Shown piece after piece: positions 14,626-22,586 of a DNA stretch of 64,000 nt; position 1 is the first letter of the stretch; every line of letters begins with the position of its first letter. This DNA comes from Amycolatopsis sp. WQ 127309 (GTDB lineage Bacteria > Actinomycetota > Actinomycetes > Mycobacteriales > Pseudonocardiaceae). Location: positions 10,119,001 to 10,183,000 of the forward strand of contig NZ_CP095481.1 in assembly GCF_023023025.1 (NCBI RefSeq). The letters run 5' to 3'. Under the pieces are notes generated by a model, which was not told the origin of the DNA, searched no databases, and was given only the letters and a program-made list of their open reading frames with translations. Position numbers and translations under genes: made by a program.

Positions 14626-15966
14626 TCAGCCGAGCGAGCAGGTGCGGGCCAGGTCCGCCGGGGTCGCTCCGGCGGGCCGGGCGATCGTCGCCGACGCCGG
14701 CGGGCGCACTCCGCGCAGCCAGCCGGCCAGCGCGTCGAACGCCGTCCGGAAGCACGGGCCCAGTGGCCGCAGCTGCGCGGGGAACTGGTCGACCAGGCCG
14801 TCGACGTGGTTGCCGCCGTCGATCCGGTAGTAGCGGTGGAGCGCGCCGCGGCCCGCGTCGGTGATCAGCCGGTCGTAGACGTCCGAGTCGCGGGTGATCG
14901 GCAGCAGCGTGTCCAGGGTGCCGTGCAGGGTGAGCAGCGGCTTGCCGATCCGGCCGGTCAGGGAGATCCGCTCCACCGCGCGGGCCACCGGCGCGGGCCG
15001 CGACGCGTACGCGTAGTCCGCGTCGCACGACGGCGTCCCGCTCGCGCAGAACGGGACGCCCGCCGCGAGCGCGCCGTCGAACGACGGGTCGACCTCTTCC
15101 CGGTAGATCCGCTGGGTCAGGTCCCAGTAGACGCGGTAGTGGTAGTCCCACAGGAACTCCGGCCCGGGCGCGAACCCGCCGTCCAGAATGGACTGGTGGG
15201 CGGCCGCGGAACCCGCCGCGTAGGCGGGATAAGCGCGCATCGCGGGCGGCAGGAACGTGAGCAGGTTCGGGCCGTCGGCGCGCCAGAGCGTCCCCTCCCA
15301 GTCGACGCCGCCGTCGTAGAGCCACGCCCGGTTCTCCAGCTGCCACCGCACCAGGTAGCCGCCGTTCGACAACCCGGCGGCCAGCGTCCGCGCCGGCGGC
15401 CGGCCGTAGTGCAGCAGCGCGGCCGCCTTCGCGGCCAGGGTCAGCTGGGTGACGCGCGTGTTCCACTCGGCCAGTGCGTCCCCCGGCCGGACGCCGTCTT
15501 CGTAGAACGCGGCGCCGGTGTTGCCCTTGTCGGTCGCGGCGAACGCGTACCCCTCGGCCAGCACCTGGTCGCCGATCGCGCGGTCGTTCGCGTACTGCCG
15601 CCGCGTCCCGGGCGAGCCGGACACGACCAGGCCGCCGTTCCAGCGGTCCGGCAGGCGCAGCACGAACTGCGCGTCGTGGTTCCAGCCGTGGTTGGCGTTC
15701 GTCGCCGACGTGTCCGGGAAGTAGCCGTCGACCTGGACGCCGGGCACCCGGCCCGGCACCGGCAGGCCCGCCGACGTCAGCCCGGCCCAGTCCGCCTCGA
15801 CGGTGTGACCGGACGCGAGCGTGCCGGTCGCCGTCAGGTCGGCCAGGCGGACGGCGACCTGCTTTTCGGCGCCGGGCACGAAGACCCGCGCACTCGTGGC
15901 GGACGCCGGTGCGGGCACCGCCGTCGCCAGAACGGAAACCAGCACCACAGCAAGCCAACCGCGCAC
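14626..15966 (-). CDS. Secreted alpha/beta hydrolase (tannase / 3-hydroxybutyrate-oligomer hydrolase type)
   Basis: A signal peptide (MRGWLAVVLVSVLATAVPAPASA) precedes a 420-residue alpha/beta-hydrolase. The nucleophile elbow is GLSNGG, the acid is likely Asp in HGTLDTLLP, and the His is in GGNHVDG. Two Cys in FCASGTPSCDAD suggest a disulfide, as expected outside the cell. Start is a GTG with GGAGGTGG upstream. It resembles the tannase/feruloyl esterase and polyhydroxybutyrate-oligomer hydrolase groups, but I cannot separate these from sequence alone. It is divergent from the PHB-depolymerase-like esterase 170 bp away, so shared control and sequential action on an extracellular polyester or plant ester is a reasonable inference. 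Confidence 0.72.
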   Translation of the reverse strand: MRGWLAVVLVSVLATAVPAPASATSARVFVPGAEKQVAVRLADLTATGTLASGHTVEADWAGLTSAGLPVPGRVPGVQVDGYFPDTSATNANHGWNHDAQFVLRLPDRWNGGLVVSGSPGTRRQYANDRAIGDQVLAEGYAFAATDKGNTGAAFYEDGVRPGDALAEWNTRVTQLTLAAKAAALLHYGRPPARTLAAGLSNGGYLVRWQLENRAWLYDGGVDWEGTLWRADGPNLLTFLPPAMRAYPAYAAGSAAAHQSILDGGFAPGPEFLWDYHYRVYWDLTQRIYREEVDPSFDGALAAGVPFCASGTPSCDADYAYASRPAPVARAVERISLTGRIGKPLLTLHGTLDTLLPITRDSDVYDRLITDAGRGALHRYYRIDGGNHVDGLVDQFPAQLRPLGPCFRTAFDALAGWLRGVRPPASATIARPAGATPADLARTCSLG

Positions 15967-16136
15967 GGTCCACCTCCGGTCTCGGGTGAACCGAACCCAA
16001 GCGTGCCCGGACGCCGGGAACCACCCGGGCCGCCACCATGAATCCCCGTGCCGATGTGGTGCGCGGCCACATGGTCAGGCCGTCGCGGCCGACCTAACGT
16101 CGTCGGAAACCCTCTCAACGCCGAGAAGGAATCCCC

Positions 16137-17333
16137 ATGCGCAAACTCGCTTTCGCCGGGCTCGCCGCGATCACCGCCGCCGTGCTCACCACCGTCGGGG
16201 TGGCGTCCGCCGACCCACCCGCCGCGTCCCTGGTCCAGATCTCGTCGTTCGGCGCCAACCCGGGCGCGCTGGCGATGTACACCTACACCCCCAGCGGCCT
16301 CGAAACCGGGCGCCCGGTCGTCGTGGCGCTGCACGGCTGCACGCAGAGCGCGTCGGACTACTACGCCCACTCCGGCTGGCCCGCGCTGGCCGACCGGTGG
16401 CGCTTCGAGGTCGTGTTCCCGCAGCAGTCCACCGCGAACAACTCGCTGAAGTGCTTCAACTGGTTCGGCACCGCGGACGACACCCGGGGCAACGGCGAGG
16501 CCGCGTCCGTCAAGTCCATGGTGGACAAGGCGATCGGCGACCACGGCTCGGACCGCTCCCGCGTGTTCGTCACGGGCCTGTCGGCGGGCGGCGGCATGAC
16601 GGCCGACCTCCTGGCCGCCTACCCGGACGTCTTCGCCGGCGGCGGGATCAACGCCGGGCTGCCCGCGCAGTGCGCCACCAGCGTCACGCAGGCCACGAAC
16701 TGCCAGCAGAACAACCAGAACCTGACGCCGGCGCAGTGGGCCGCGCGCGTCACGGCGCAGTACCCGGGCTACGGCGGGCCGTGGCCGCGCGTCGCGATCT
16801 GGCAGGGCACCGGCGACTACACCGTCTACCCGGTCAACGGCACCGAGCTGCGCGACCAGTGGACCGCGGTGCACGGCCTCTCCCAGACGCCGACGAGCAC
16901 GCAGTCCCTGCCCGGCGGCACGACGTTGACGGCCTACGGCGACAAGGTCCAGCTCTACTCGATCGCGGGCATGGGCCACGGCACCGCGGTCGACCCCGGC
17001 ACCGGTACGACGCAGTGCGGCAGCACCGGCGCGTACTTCCTCGCCGGGATCTGCTCCAGCTACTACACGGGTGTGTTCTTCGGGCTGGACAAGGGATCCG
17101 GGACCACTCCGCCGCCGACGACGACCACGCCGACCACCACCCCGCCGCCGTCGGGCGCCTGCGTGTCGGCCAGCAACTACGCCCACACCCAGGCGGGCCG
17201 CGCGCACCAGAGCAGCGGCCAGACGTACGCGAACGGGTCCAACCAGGCGATGGGCCTGTGGAACACCTTCACGGTCCACGCGCTGCGCGAGACGTCGTCG
17301 GGCTACTGGGTCCTCGCCGACGGGCAGTGCTAG
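16137..17333 (+). CDS. Secreted PHB-depolymerase-family esterase with C-terminal binding domain
   Basis: Signal peptide (RKLAFAGLAAITAAVLTTV) then an alpha/beta-hydrolase of the extracellular PHB depolymerase / feruloyl esterase (LpqC-like) family. The oxyanion-hole motif ALHGCTQSASDY and the lipase box GLSAGG with Ser149 are clear; the catalytic His is in AGMGHG. A Thr/Pro linker follows (about 318-337). It leads to a 60-residue Cys-flanked domain (CVSASNYAHTQAGRAHQ to WVLADGQC) like those at the C terminus of PHB depolymerases and other secreted hydrolases, probably for substrate binding. Total 398 residues. Together with the 3-hydroxybutyrate dehydrogenase operon at 25-27 kb it suggests polyester use. 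Its stop shares CTAG with the convergent cyclodehydratase gene. Confidence 0.85.
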   Translation: MRKLAFAGLAAITAAVLTTVGVASADPPAASLVQISSFGANPGALAMYTYTPSGLETGRPVVVALHGCTQSASDYYAHSGWPALADRWRFEVVFPQQSTANNSLKCFNWFGTADDTRGNGEAASVKSMVDKAIGDHGSDRSRVFVTGLSAGGGMTADLLAAYPDVFAGGGINAGLPAQCATSVTQATNCQQNNQNLTPAQWAARVTAQYPGYGGPWPRVAIWQGTGDYTVYPVNGTELRDQWTAVHGLSQTPTSTQSLPGGTTLTAYGDKVQLYSIAGMGHGTAVDPGTGTTQCGSTGAYFLAGICSSYYTGVFFGLDKGSGTTPPPTTTTPTTTPPPSGACVSASNYAHTQAGRAHQSSGQTYANGSNQAMGLWNTFTVHALRETSSGYWVLADGQC

Positions 17334-19471
17334 AGGAAGATCGGCATCGGGTTGAGGTCGTCGTACGCCGTGGGCTCGGTCACCCGGCCGAGCCGCACGG
17401 GGACGTCGTAGAGGCGGCCCGGCGCGAACCGCGGCCGGAAGCCCCGCATGCCGGGCACGATCACCTTCACCACGGGCAGGCCGATGTCCGGGCGCGTCTG
17501 GTCGAGCAGGAACACCTCCAGCCCGGCGCGTTCCAGCCGGTCCTGCAGTGATCGCACGTCCGCCAGCAGGTCGGGTGTGTAGGTGTAGCCGTAGTCGCCG
17601 GGGCCGAGCGCGGCGCGCTCCGGATCGGGCACCAGGTACGGCTGGTTCGCCACCGTGGCCTCCCGCGACCAGCGCGAGCCGTCGGAGCTGTCGGAACTGT
17701 CGGAGCCGTCGGGGATCGCGAGCAGCAGCTGGTTCAGCTCGGTGAGCGCGCGCCGCAGGGCGACGGCCGGATCGAGGTGCGCGCCGAAGCCGAACGCGAT
17801 CTCCTCGCGCGGCCCGCCGGTGCGCCGGGACACCGCCGCCATCACCGGCACGCCCAGGTCGGACGTCACGTCCAGCACCCACAGCTCGCGCCCCAGGCCG
17901 GCGTAGGCCGCCCGCAGCTCGGCGAGCCAGGGATCGCCGAACGCGGCCAGGTCGACCCCGGGCTGCCGCGTGCGGTTGTACCACCACAGCGCGACGGCGT
18001 CGCGTTCCACGACCTCCAGCATCCCCTGCAGCGTCGCGTCCTCCAGGCTGCTGCCGGCGGCGTTGCCGTTGGAGTCGGCGAACACCGGGCCGGCGGGCCC
18101 GCCGAAGTACAGCAGCGCGGTCGGGAACAACCGGTGCTCGCCGCGGGTCAGCGACCACACCGGCGTCCAGTCGAGGACGGCGTCCTCGTCGAACGGGTCG
18201 CCGTCGATCTGGCGTTCGTGGAACAGCAGGCAGGTGCCGGGGTGCACAGCCGCGGCGCCGAGCGCGCGGAAGCTGCCCCGCACCCGTTCCTCGTCGCCGT
18301 CGTGGTGGCCGCTGTGGCGTTCGAGGGCCTCGCACAGCGCGCCCACCTCGGCCTCGATCGGGGTGACGCCCTTGCCGCCGTTTTCGCTTCGCAGCGCCGT
18401 GCGCAGCCGTTCGGCGCCGCGGCGGCCCAGCGCGACGTTGGGGCCGGCGAGGTACGAGGCGAACAGGGCCGGGCCCCGCGTGTCGCGGCGAAGCTCCTTG
18501 ACGACGCCGGTCACCGGGCTGACCAGGTGCCGGTAGGCGGCGAGGACCTCTTCCGGCGGCCGGGACCGGTGCCCGCCCCCGGCGAGGTGGGCCTTGGGCC
18601 GGGACTCCAGCCGCACGGGCCGGCGCGTCCGCTCCCGCACCAGGTCGGGCCGGCCGCAGGAGCGGCACTGCGGCCGGGCGCGCACGGCGTGCCGTTCGCC
18701 GGTCAGATCACGGCTGTCGAACGTCCACAGCGTCCGCTGGCCCGGGTACCGCAGCCCGGCGAGCCACTTGGCCGCCTCCAGCGCCACCAGGTTGAGCGCG
18801 ACCGCGGTGAGCGGGGCGAACGCCACCGCCGGCCGCGGCAGCGGACCGGCCAGCCCCAGCGTGTCGCGCACGTGCGCCTCGGCGGGGCGGTTGCCCCACA
18901 ACCGGGCGGCGAGGCAGTGCCAGCACGGACCGTCCCCCGGCGTGAAGAACGGGCCGATCCACAGCCGCGCGCCGACGGTCTTGGCCGGCAGCCACGGCCG
19001 GCCCAGCGCGCGGTGCTCGGCGTCCACATCGGACAGATGAGCGGCGAGGTAGTCGTCGCACAGCACCACGGACAGGTCCGCGGCCCCGTCGATCTCGAGC
19101 CCGGCGGCCCGCAGGGCGGCCGCGGCCGCGGAGCCGGGGTCCGCTCCCCGCAGCGCGATCCGGCCGCCCTGGCCACCGGCGGCGCCCGCCGCGTCCCAGT
19201 AGGCCGGGTCCGTGCCGGGCTGCCGCAGGGAGATCAGCCCCGCTTCGGCGAGGTGATCGAGGACCCCGGCGGCCTCGTCGGCGGGGACGTCGCCGGGCAG
19301 CGCGCGGCGCAGCGCCGCGAAGTCCCGGGTGCCGTCGAGCAACGGGACCAGCGCCTCCAGGTGCGGCCCGCGCAAGGCCGTGGCGTCGTCCTCGGACACC
19401 ACGTACACCGCGTCGCCGGGCACCACGGTGACGCTCAGGTGGCGCTTGAACCCGACCAGCGGATCGGTCAC
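17330..19471 (-). CDS. Fused azoline-forming cyclodehydratase (E1-like + YcaO), TOMM/LAP type
   Basis: At 713 residues, this protein combines the two parts of a thiazole/oxazole-modified peptide synthetase. The N-terminal 290 residues are the ThiF/E1-like leader-binding part with a Zn site made of Cys183, Cys186 (GPCWHC) and Cys269, Cys272 (CRSC). The C-terminal part is a YcaO domain of SagD type: GGKGVTPIEAEVGALCEALER (ATP-binding Glu residues near 373-384), DSNGNAAGSSLEDATLQGMLE and VERDAVALWWYN. It would use ATP to cyclise Cys, Ser or Thr of a precursor to azolines. An unusual DSSDSSD repeat lies inside the YcaO part, and the C terminus is NPMPIFL, a Pro-x-Pro tail as in azoline YcaOs. The GTG overlaps the candidate precursor gene as GTGA. 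No dehydrogenase gene is nearby. Confidence 0.85.
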   Translation of the reverse strand: MTDPLVGFKRHLSVTVVPGDAVYVVSEDDATALRGPHLEALVPLLDGTRDFAALRRALPGDVPADEAAGVLDHLAEAGLISLRQPGTDPAYWDAAGAAGGQGGRIALRGADPGSAAAAALRAAGLEIDGAADLSVVLCDDYLAAHLSDVDAEHRALGRPWLPAKTVGARLWIGPFFTPGDGPCWHCLAARLWGNRPAEAHVRDTLGLAGPLPRPAVAFAPLTAVALNLVALEAAKWLAGLRYPGQRTLWTFDSRDLTGERHAVRARPQCRSCGRPDLVRERTRRPVRLESRPKAHLAGGGHRSRPPEEVLAAYRHLVSPVTGVVKELRRDTRGPALFASYLAGPNVALGRRGAERLRTALRSENGGKGVTPIEAEVGALCEALERHSGHHDGDEERVRGSFRALGAAAVHPGTCLLFHERQIDGDPFDEDAVLDWTPVWSLTRGEHRLFPTALLYFGGPAGPVFADSNGNAAGSSLEDATLQGMLEVVERDAVALWWYNRTRQPGVDLAAFGDPWLAELRAAYAGLGRELWVLDVTSDLGVPVMAAVSRRTGGPREEIAFGFGAHLDPAVALRRALTELNQLLLAIPDGSDSSDSSDGSRWSREATVANQPYLVPDPERAALGPGDYGYTYTPDLLADVRSLQDRLERAGLEVFLLDQTRPDIGLPVVKVIVPGMRGFRPRFAPGRLYDVPVRLGRVTEPTAYDDLNPMPIFL

Positions 19472-19656
19472 CGGGAGAGCGGCGGCAGCTCATCCTTGCA
19501 GGGACTGACCGAGGTGTCTCCGAAGCACGCGACGCACATCCTCACCGCCCCCGGCTCGGCTGTGCGCCGGCCGTCGAGCCGGTCGACCATCAGACCGGGC
19601 ACAGCGGCCGGTCCGGTGCCGAACGCCGATGTGAGCGCGTATCTGAACTCGTTCAC
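19468..19656 (-). CDS. Candidate TOMM precursor peptide (62 aa, Cys/Ser/Thr-rich C terminus)
   Basis: The short frame begins with a GTG that overlaps the upstream stop (GTGA), with a GAGGGGG site 5-6 nt before it, and ends in a GTGA overlap with the cyclodehydratase gene. Residues 1-40 look like a leader (NEFRYALTSAFGTGPAAVPG, then an Asp/Arg-rich part). Residues 41-53 concentrate heterocyclisable residues: Cys41, Cys44, Thr48, Ser49, Ser51, Cys53. An acidic/Pro tail (DELPPL) follows. Position, size and composition fit the substrate of the neighbouring cyclodehydratase. I do not recognise the peptide family. It could instead be a small Cys-rich accessory protein. Confidence 0.6.
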   Translation of the reverse strand: MNEFRYALTSAFGTGPAAVPGLMVDRLDGRRTAEPGAVRMCVACFGDTSVSPCKDELPPLSR

Positions 19657-19943
19657 GAATCCCCCTCGGATCGCTGATCGCGGACGGCCATCGTCACCCG
19701 GGTCACCGGGGACGCGCCAGGGCCGGCCGGGGGAACGGGGTGGCCGAAACCGGACATCACGAAGACCACCGTCGTCACCTCGATCCGCCGGATACACCCC
19801 TGCGGCGTGGGACGGCAAGGCGCGCCGATCCGGCGGACCGCGACCGGCTGCCAGGTCAGCGACGGCCCGCACGGGGGCGCCGGGGGAACCGGCGTCACGG
19901 GAAGCAGCGCGAGCACCGGCCAGAGGATTCGCCACACCCCCAT
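19653..19943 (-). CDS. Small membrane/secreted protein in the azoline-peptide locus
   Basis: A 96-residue frame directly upstream of, and overlapping by 4 nt (GTGA), the candidate precursor gene. An N-terminal hydrophobic stretch (VWRILWPVLALLPVTPV) resembles a signal or anchor. Three Cys lie in the middle (positions 25, 43, 50), a hydrophobic strand follows (EVTTVVFVMSGFG), and the end is charged. The family is not recognised. The start is uncertain: the ATG at 19943 and a GTG at 19946 are both possible, and the ribosome site is weak. Translational coupling to the precursor argues that it is expressed as part of the locus. Confidence 0.45.
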   Translation of the reverse strand: MGVWRILWPVLALLPVTPVPPAPPCGPSLTWQPVAVRRIGAPCRPTPQGCIRRIEVTTVVFVMSGFGHPVPPAGPGASPVTRVTMAVRDQRSEGDS

Positions 19944-20011
19944 CACCCAACCCGGCGGGAGGGCGCAACCGGAAAGCATTCGAGCCGGTTCAAATCCGCC
20001 GCGCCCGCTGC

Positions 20012-20024
20012 TACCGTCGATCCG
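20012..20024 (+). promoter_or_regulatory. Leaderless promoter -10 for the ArsR-type regulator
   Basis: TACCGT (20012-20017) matches TANNNT and ends 7 nt before the GTG at 20025; no Shine-Dalgarno sequence is seen. The 81-bp region 19944-20024 also has to hold the divergent promoter of the azoline-peptide operon. Confidence 0.5.
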
Positions 20025-20999
20025 GTGTTCACGCTGCGGGTCGACGCCGAGACGGTGTCCCGGACCCGCCTGTCGCCGTCCCCGGCGTCGGAGTCCGTGG
20101 CGTGGCTGAAGCTCGTCGCCGGCTCGGGGCGGCATGCGGTCTTCGGGGATCCCGGGCCGCTCGCCCGCGCGTCGCTCGCCCACCCGGACGTCGCCCTGCT
20201 CGCGGAGCTGCTGCCGCGGGGCGGTGACGGCTACACCCCCGACCTGCTCACGCCCCAGCCGGGCGCGGGCACCGGACCGCGCGAGCTGCTCGACGAACAG
20301 CTCGCCCGGATCGAGGCGACGGCGCAGGACGACCTCGAGTTCCAGATCCTCGACGGCACCCGGGCCCACTGGAGCCGGCCGCTCCCCACCGCGGTCCGCC
20401 GGATCGCGGAGTCGGGGCGGATGCAGCACCGCCTCGCCGCGGGGCTGGCCCGGTTCTGGCGCGACGCCCTGTCCGCGGGCTGGCCCGAGCTGCGCTCGAT
20501 CATCGACCAGGACATCGCCCACCGCGCGCAGACCCTCGTCGGCCACGGCGTCGGGCGGGTGCTCGGCACGCTGCACCCCGACATCGGCTGGACGGGCGAC
20601 GCGATCACCTTCGACGCGCGGTGGGAGGGCGAAATCGACGTCGCGGGCCGGGATCTGGTCCTCGCTCCGAGTGTTCTCGGCTGGCCCGGCGCGGTCATCC
20701 AGGTCGACGTGCCCGGGCAGGTCGTGCTCTACTACCCGGCCCACCGGGTCGGCGCCGGCCGGGACCGCAAACCGGCCACGATCGCGCGGGTGGTGGGCGT
20801 CGCCCGCGCGGCGCTGCTGGCGGACCTCGAGACCGCCCGGTCGACCGCGGAGCTGGCCACCCGGATCGGCTACACCCCGGGCACGGTGTCCTACCACCTC
20901 AGCGCCCTGCACCGCGCGGGCCTCGTCAGCAAGGTCCGCGACGGGCGTTTCGTTCTGTACCAACGGACTTCCGAGGCGGGCGTCCTCACCGAGGGCTAG
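20025..20999 (+). CDS. ArsR-type winged-helix regulator with large N-terminal domain
   Basis: The 324-residue product has a C-terminal winged helix-turn-helix (STAELATRIGYTPGTVSYHLSALHRAG, split here by its turn; then LVSKVRDGRFVLYQ, the wing), as in ArsR-family repressors. About 230 preceding residues match the DUF5937-like domain that often accompanies such HTHs in actinomycetes. This N-terminal part has no metal-binding Cys cluster, so sensing of metals is unlikely; it may sense a small molecule or a protein. The GTG at 20025 lies 7 nt after a TANNNT -10. Divergent orientation 81 bp from the azoline-peptide operon makes it the probable local regulator. Confidence 0.8.
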   Translation: MFTLRVDAETVSRTRLSPSPASESVAWLKLVAGSGRHAVFGDPGPLARASLAHPDVALLAELLPRGGDGYTPDLLTPQPGAGTGPRELLDEQLARIEATAQDDLEFQILDGTRAHWSRPLPTAVRRIAESGRMQHRLAAGLARFWRDALSAGWPELRSIIDQDIAHRAQTLVGHGVGRVLGTLHPDIGWTGDAITFDARWEGEIDVAGRDLVLAPSVLGWPGAVIQVDVPGQVVLYYPAHRVGAGRDRKPATIARVVGVARAALLADLETARSTAELATRIGYTPGTVSYHLSALHRAGLVSKVRDGRFVLYQRTSEAGVLTEG

Positions 21000-21028
21000 G
21001 CCGACGCACCCGCTTTCCGGAAACCACC

Positions 21029-21042
21029 GGGCTGAGCAGCCC
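21029..21042. terminator. Possible terminator between convergent regulators
   Basis: A GGGCTG / CAGCCC inverted repeat with almost no loop is followed by CCCCGTTTTCC, between the convergent stops at 20999 and 21086. Weak but plausible. Confidence 0.3.
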
Positions 21043-21085
21043 CCGTTTTCCACGCTACCGAAGGGCACCGACAGTTCCCCGGGAG

Positions 21086-21625
21086 CTAGCCGGCGAGCAG
21101 TCCCGTCAGCAACACCCCGGTCAGCTGCCGGGCCACCGCCGCCGTCCGCGCCGACGTGATCGCCATCAACGCGACGCGGGCGTCGTCGACCGAGACGCGG
21201 GGCCGCAGCACGCCTTCGTCGCGGGCCCGCTCGACCAGCCGGCCGAACGCCTCGGCGTGCTCGCGGCGGCGGCCGGCGAACGCCGGGCCGCCCAGTGCCT
21301 CGACGAGGCCGCGCTCCTGGACCTGCCATTCGCCGAAGCGGTGGAACGTCCGGGTCAGCGCGCGGCGGCTGTCCGGGTCGGCGAGCGCGGCCCGCAGCTG
21401 CTGCGCGCACCGCTCGACCTGCCCGGCGAGCACGGCGGCGAGGAGGTCGTCGCGGGACGGGAAGTGCCGGTGGACCGTCGCCGGGGCCAGCCCCGCGCGC
21501 CGGGCGATCTCGCGCACCGGCAGGTCCGCGCCGTCCCGCGCGAACGCCGCGTGCGCGACCGTCACCAGGTGACGCCGGTTGTGTTCGGCGTCCACCCGGC
21601 GCTTCCGAGTCGGTTCGTCCCGCAC
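21086..21625 (-). CDS. TetR-family transcriptional regulator
   Basis: The 179-residue protein has the N-terminal TetR helix-turn-helix (FARDGADLPVREIARRAG then LAPATVHRHFPSRDDLLAAV). A helical C-terminal ligand domain follows, of the type seen with efflux or oxidoreductase genes (SBP/TetR_C 'GLVEALGG' helices). Start GTG at 21625 was chosen because GGGAAG lies about 10 nt upstream; a GTG at 21634 is also in frame. It is divergent from an NADPH:quinone-reductase-like gene 73 bp away, with a short inverted repeat between them, the standard arrangement for a TetR repressor and its target. Confidence 0.88.
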   Translation of the reverse strand: MRDEPTRKRRVDAEHNRRHLVTVAHAAFARDGADLPVREIARRAGLAPATVHRHFPSRDDLLAAVLAGQVERCAQQLRAALADPDSRRALTRTFHRFGEWQVQERGLVEALGGPAFAGRRREHAEAFGRLVERARDEGVLRPRVSVDDARVALMAITSARTAAVARQLTGVLLTGLLAG

Positions 21626-21659
21626 GGCTCTCACTTCCCGCTCGTCACCCCTGCTCACT

Positions 21660-21670
21660 CCTACCGTAGG
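21660..21670. promoter_or_regulatory. Candidate TetR operator / divergent promoter core
   Basis: The inverted repeat CCTA-CCG-TAGG lies in the 73-bp space between the TetR and oxidoreductase starts. It contains TACCGT and TACGGT on opposite strands, which could be the -10 elements of both genes, so repressor binding here would block both. Confidence 0.45.
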
Positions 21671-21698
21671 CGCAGACGTCCCGAGACGAGGAGTGATC

Positions 21699-22586
21699 GT
21701 GTTCGCAGCCTTCTTCGAGCGGTTCGGCCCGCCCGGGGTCCTGTCCGTCGGTGCGCTGCCGGAGCCGCACGCCGGCCCGGGCGAGGTCCGGATCCGCGTG
21801 CGGGCGGCCGGGGTCTCGCCGGTCGACCTGGCGATCCGCGCCGGGAAGTCGCGCTCGCCCATCGCGTTGCCGCACATCCCCGGCGTGGACGCGGCGGGCG
21901 TCGTCGACGAAGGTCCCGGGATCGGCGACGAGGTGTTCGGCGCGGTCGACGTCGCCCGCCTCGGCGGGGCGAGCGCCGAGTTCGCGGTCCTGGCGTTCTG
22001 GGCGCCGAAACCGCCGTCGATGCCGTGGGAGCAGGCCGGTGGCGCCGCGTCCGGCGTCGAGACGGCGACCCGCGCGCTCGACCTCCTGGCCGTCGGCCCG
22101 GGTTCGACGCTGCTGATCGACGGCGCGACCGGCGGGGTCGGCAGCCTCGCCGTCGGCCTGGCCCTGGCCCGCGGCGCGCGGGTGCTCGGCACCGGCGCCC
22201 CGCAGAACCGCGACTTCCTCGCCGAGCTGGGCGCGGAGCCCGTCGACTACGGCGCTGGCCTGCGCGAACGCGTCACCGGGCCGGTCGACGCGGCGCTCGA
22301 CGTCGCCGGGAAGGGATCACTGCCGGAGCTGATCGAGCTGACCGGCACGCCGTCGAAGGTGGTCACGCTCGCCGACTTCAGCGGCCCCGAGCACGGCGTC
22401 CGCGTCTCGGTCGGCGCGCTCGGCGGGCAGCCGGACGGGCGGCACGGTCTCGCGCGGGCTGCCGCGCTGTTCGAGGAAGGTTGCTTCCACGTGCCGGTGC
22501 AGGCGGTGTTCCCGCTGGCCGAAGCGGCCGCGGCGCACGCGGTGGCCGGGCCGCGGCGGGGCAAGATCGTGCTCGCCGTGCCCTAG
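21699..22586 (+). CDS. Zinc-independent MDR oxidoreductase (quinone reductase-like)
   Basis: This 295-residue medium-chain dehydrogenase of the NADPH:quinone oxidoreductase group has an N-terminal GroES-like domain (EVRIRVRAAGVSPVDLAIRAG, split around the Gly) and a Rossmann loop GATGGVGSLAVGLA. There are no structural-zinc Cys. It is shorter than the usual 310-330 residues, with a compact C-terminal part. Start GTG at 21699 has GAGGAG 6 nt upstream. It is likely repressed by the divergent TetR protein and may detoxify quinones or electrophiles. Its 3' 209 bp overlap the open frame of the convergent membrane gene. Confidence 0.85.
   Translation: MFAAFFERFGPPGVLSVGALPEPHAGPGEVRIRVRAAGVSPVDLAIRAGKSRSPIALPHIPGVDAAGVVDEGPGIGDEVFGAVDVARLGGASAEFAVLAFWAPKPPSMPWEQAGGAASGVETATRALDLLAVGPGSTLLIDGATGGVGSLAVGLALARGARVLGTGAPQNRDFLAELGAEPVDYGAGLRERVTGPVDAALDVAGKGSLPELIELTGTPSKVVTLADFSGPEHGVRVSVGALGGQPDGRHGLARAAALFEEGCFHVPVQAVFPLAEAAAAHAVAGPRRGKIVLAVP

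Noticed and set aside
15834..18668. Very long open frame on the minus strand across several genes
   Set aside because: It is antisense or out of frame to well-supported genes (PHB-type esterase, YcaO protein), has no domain, and is an artefact of high GC content with few stop codons.
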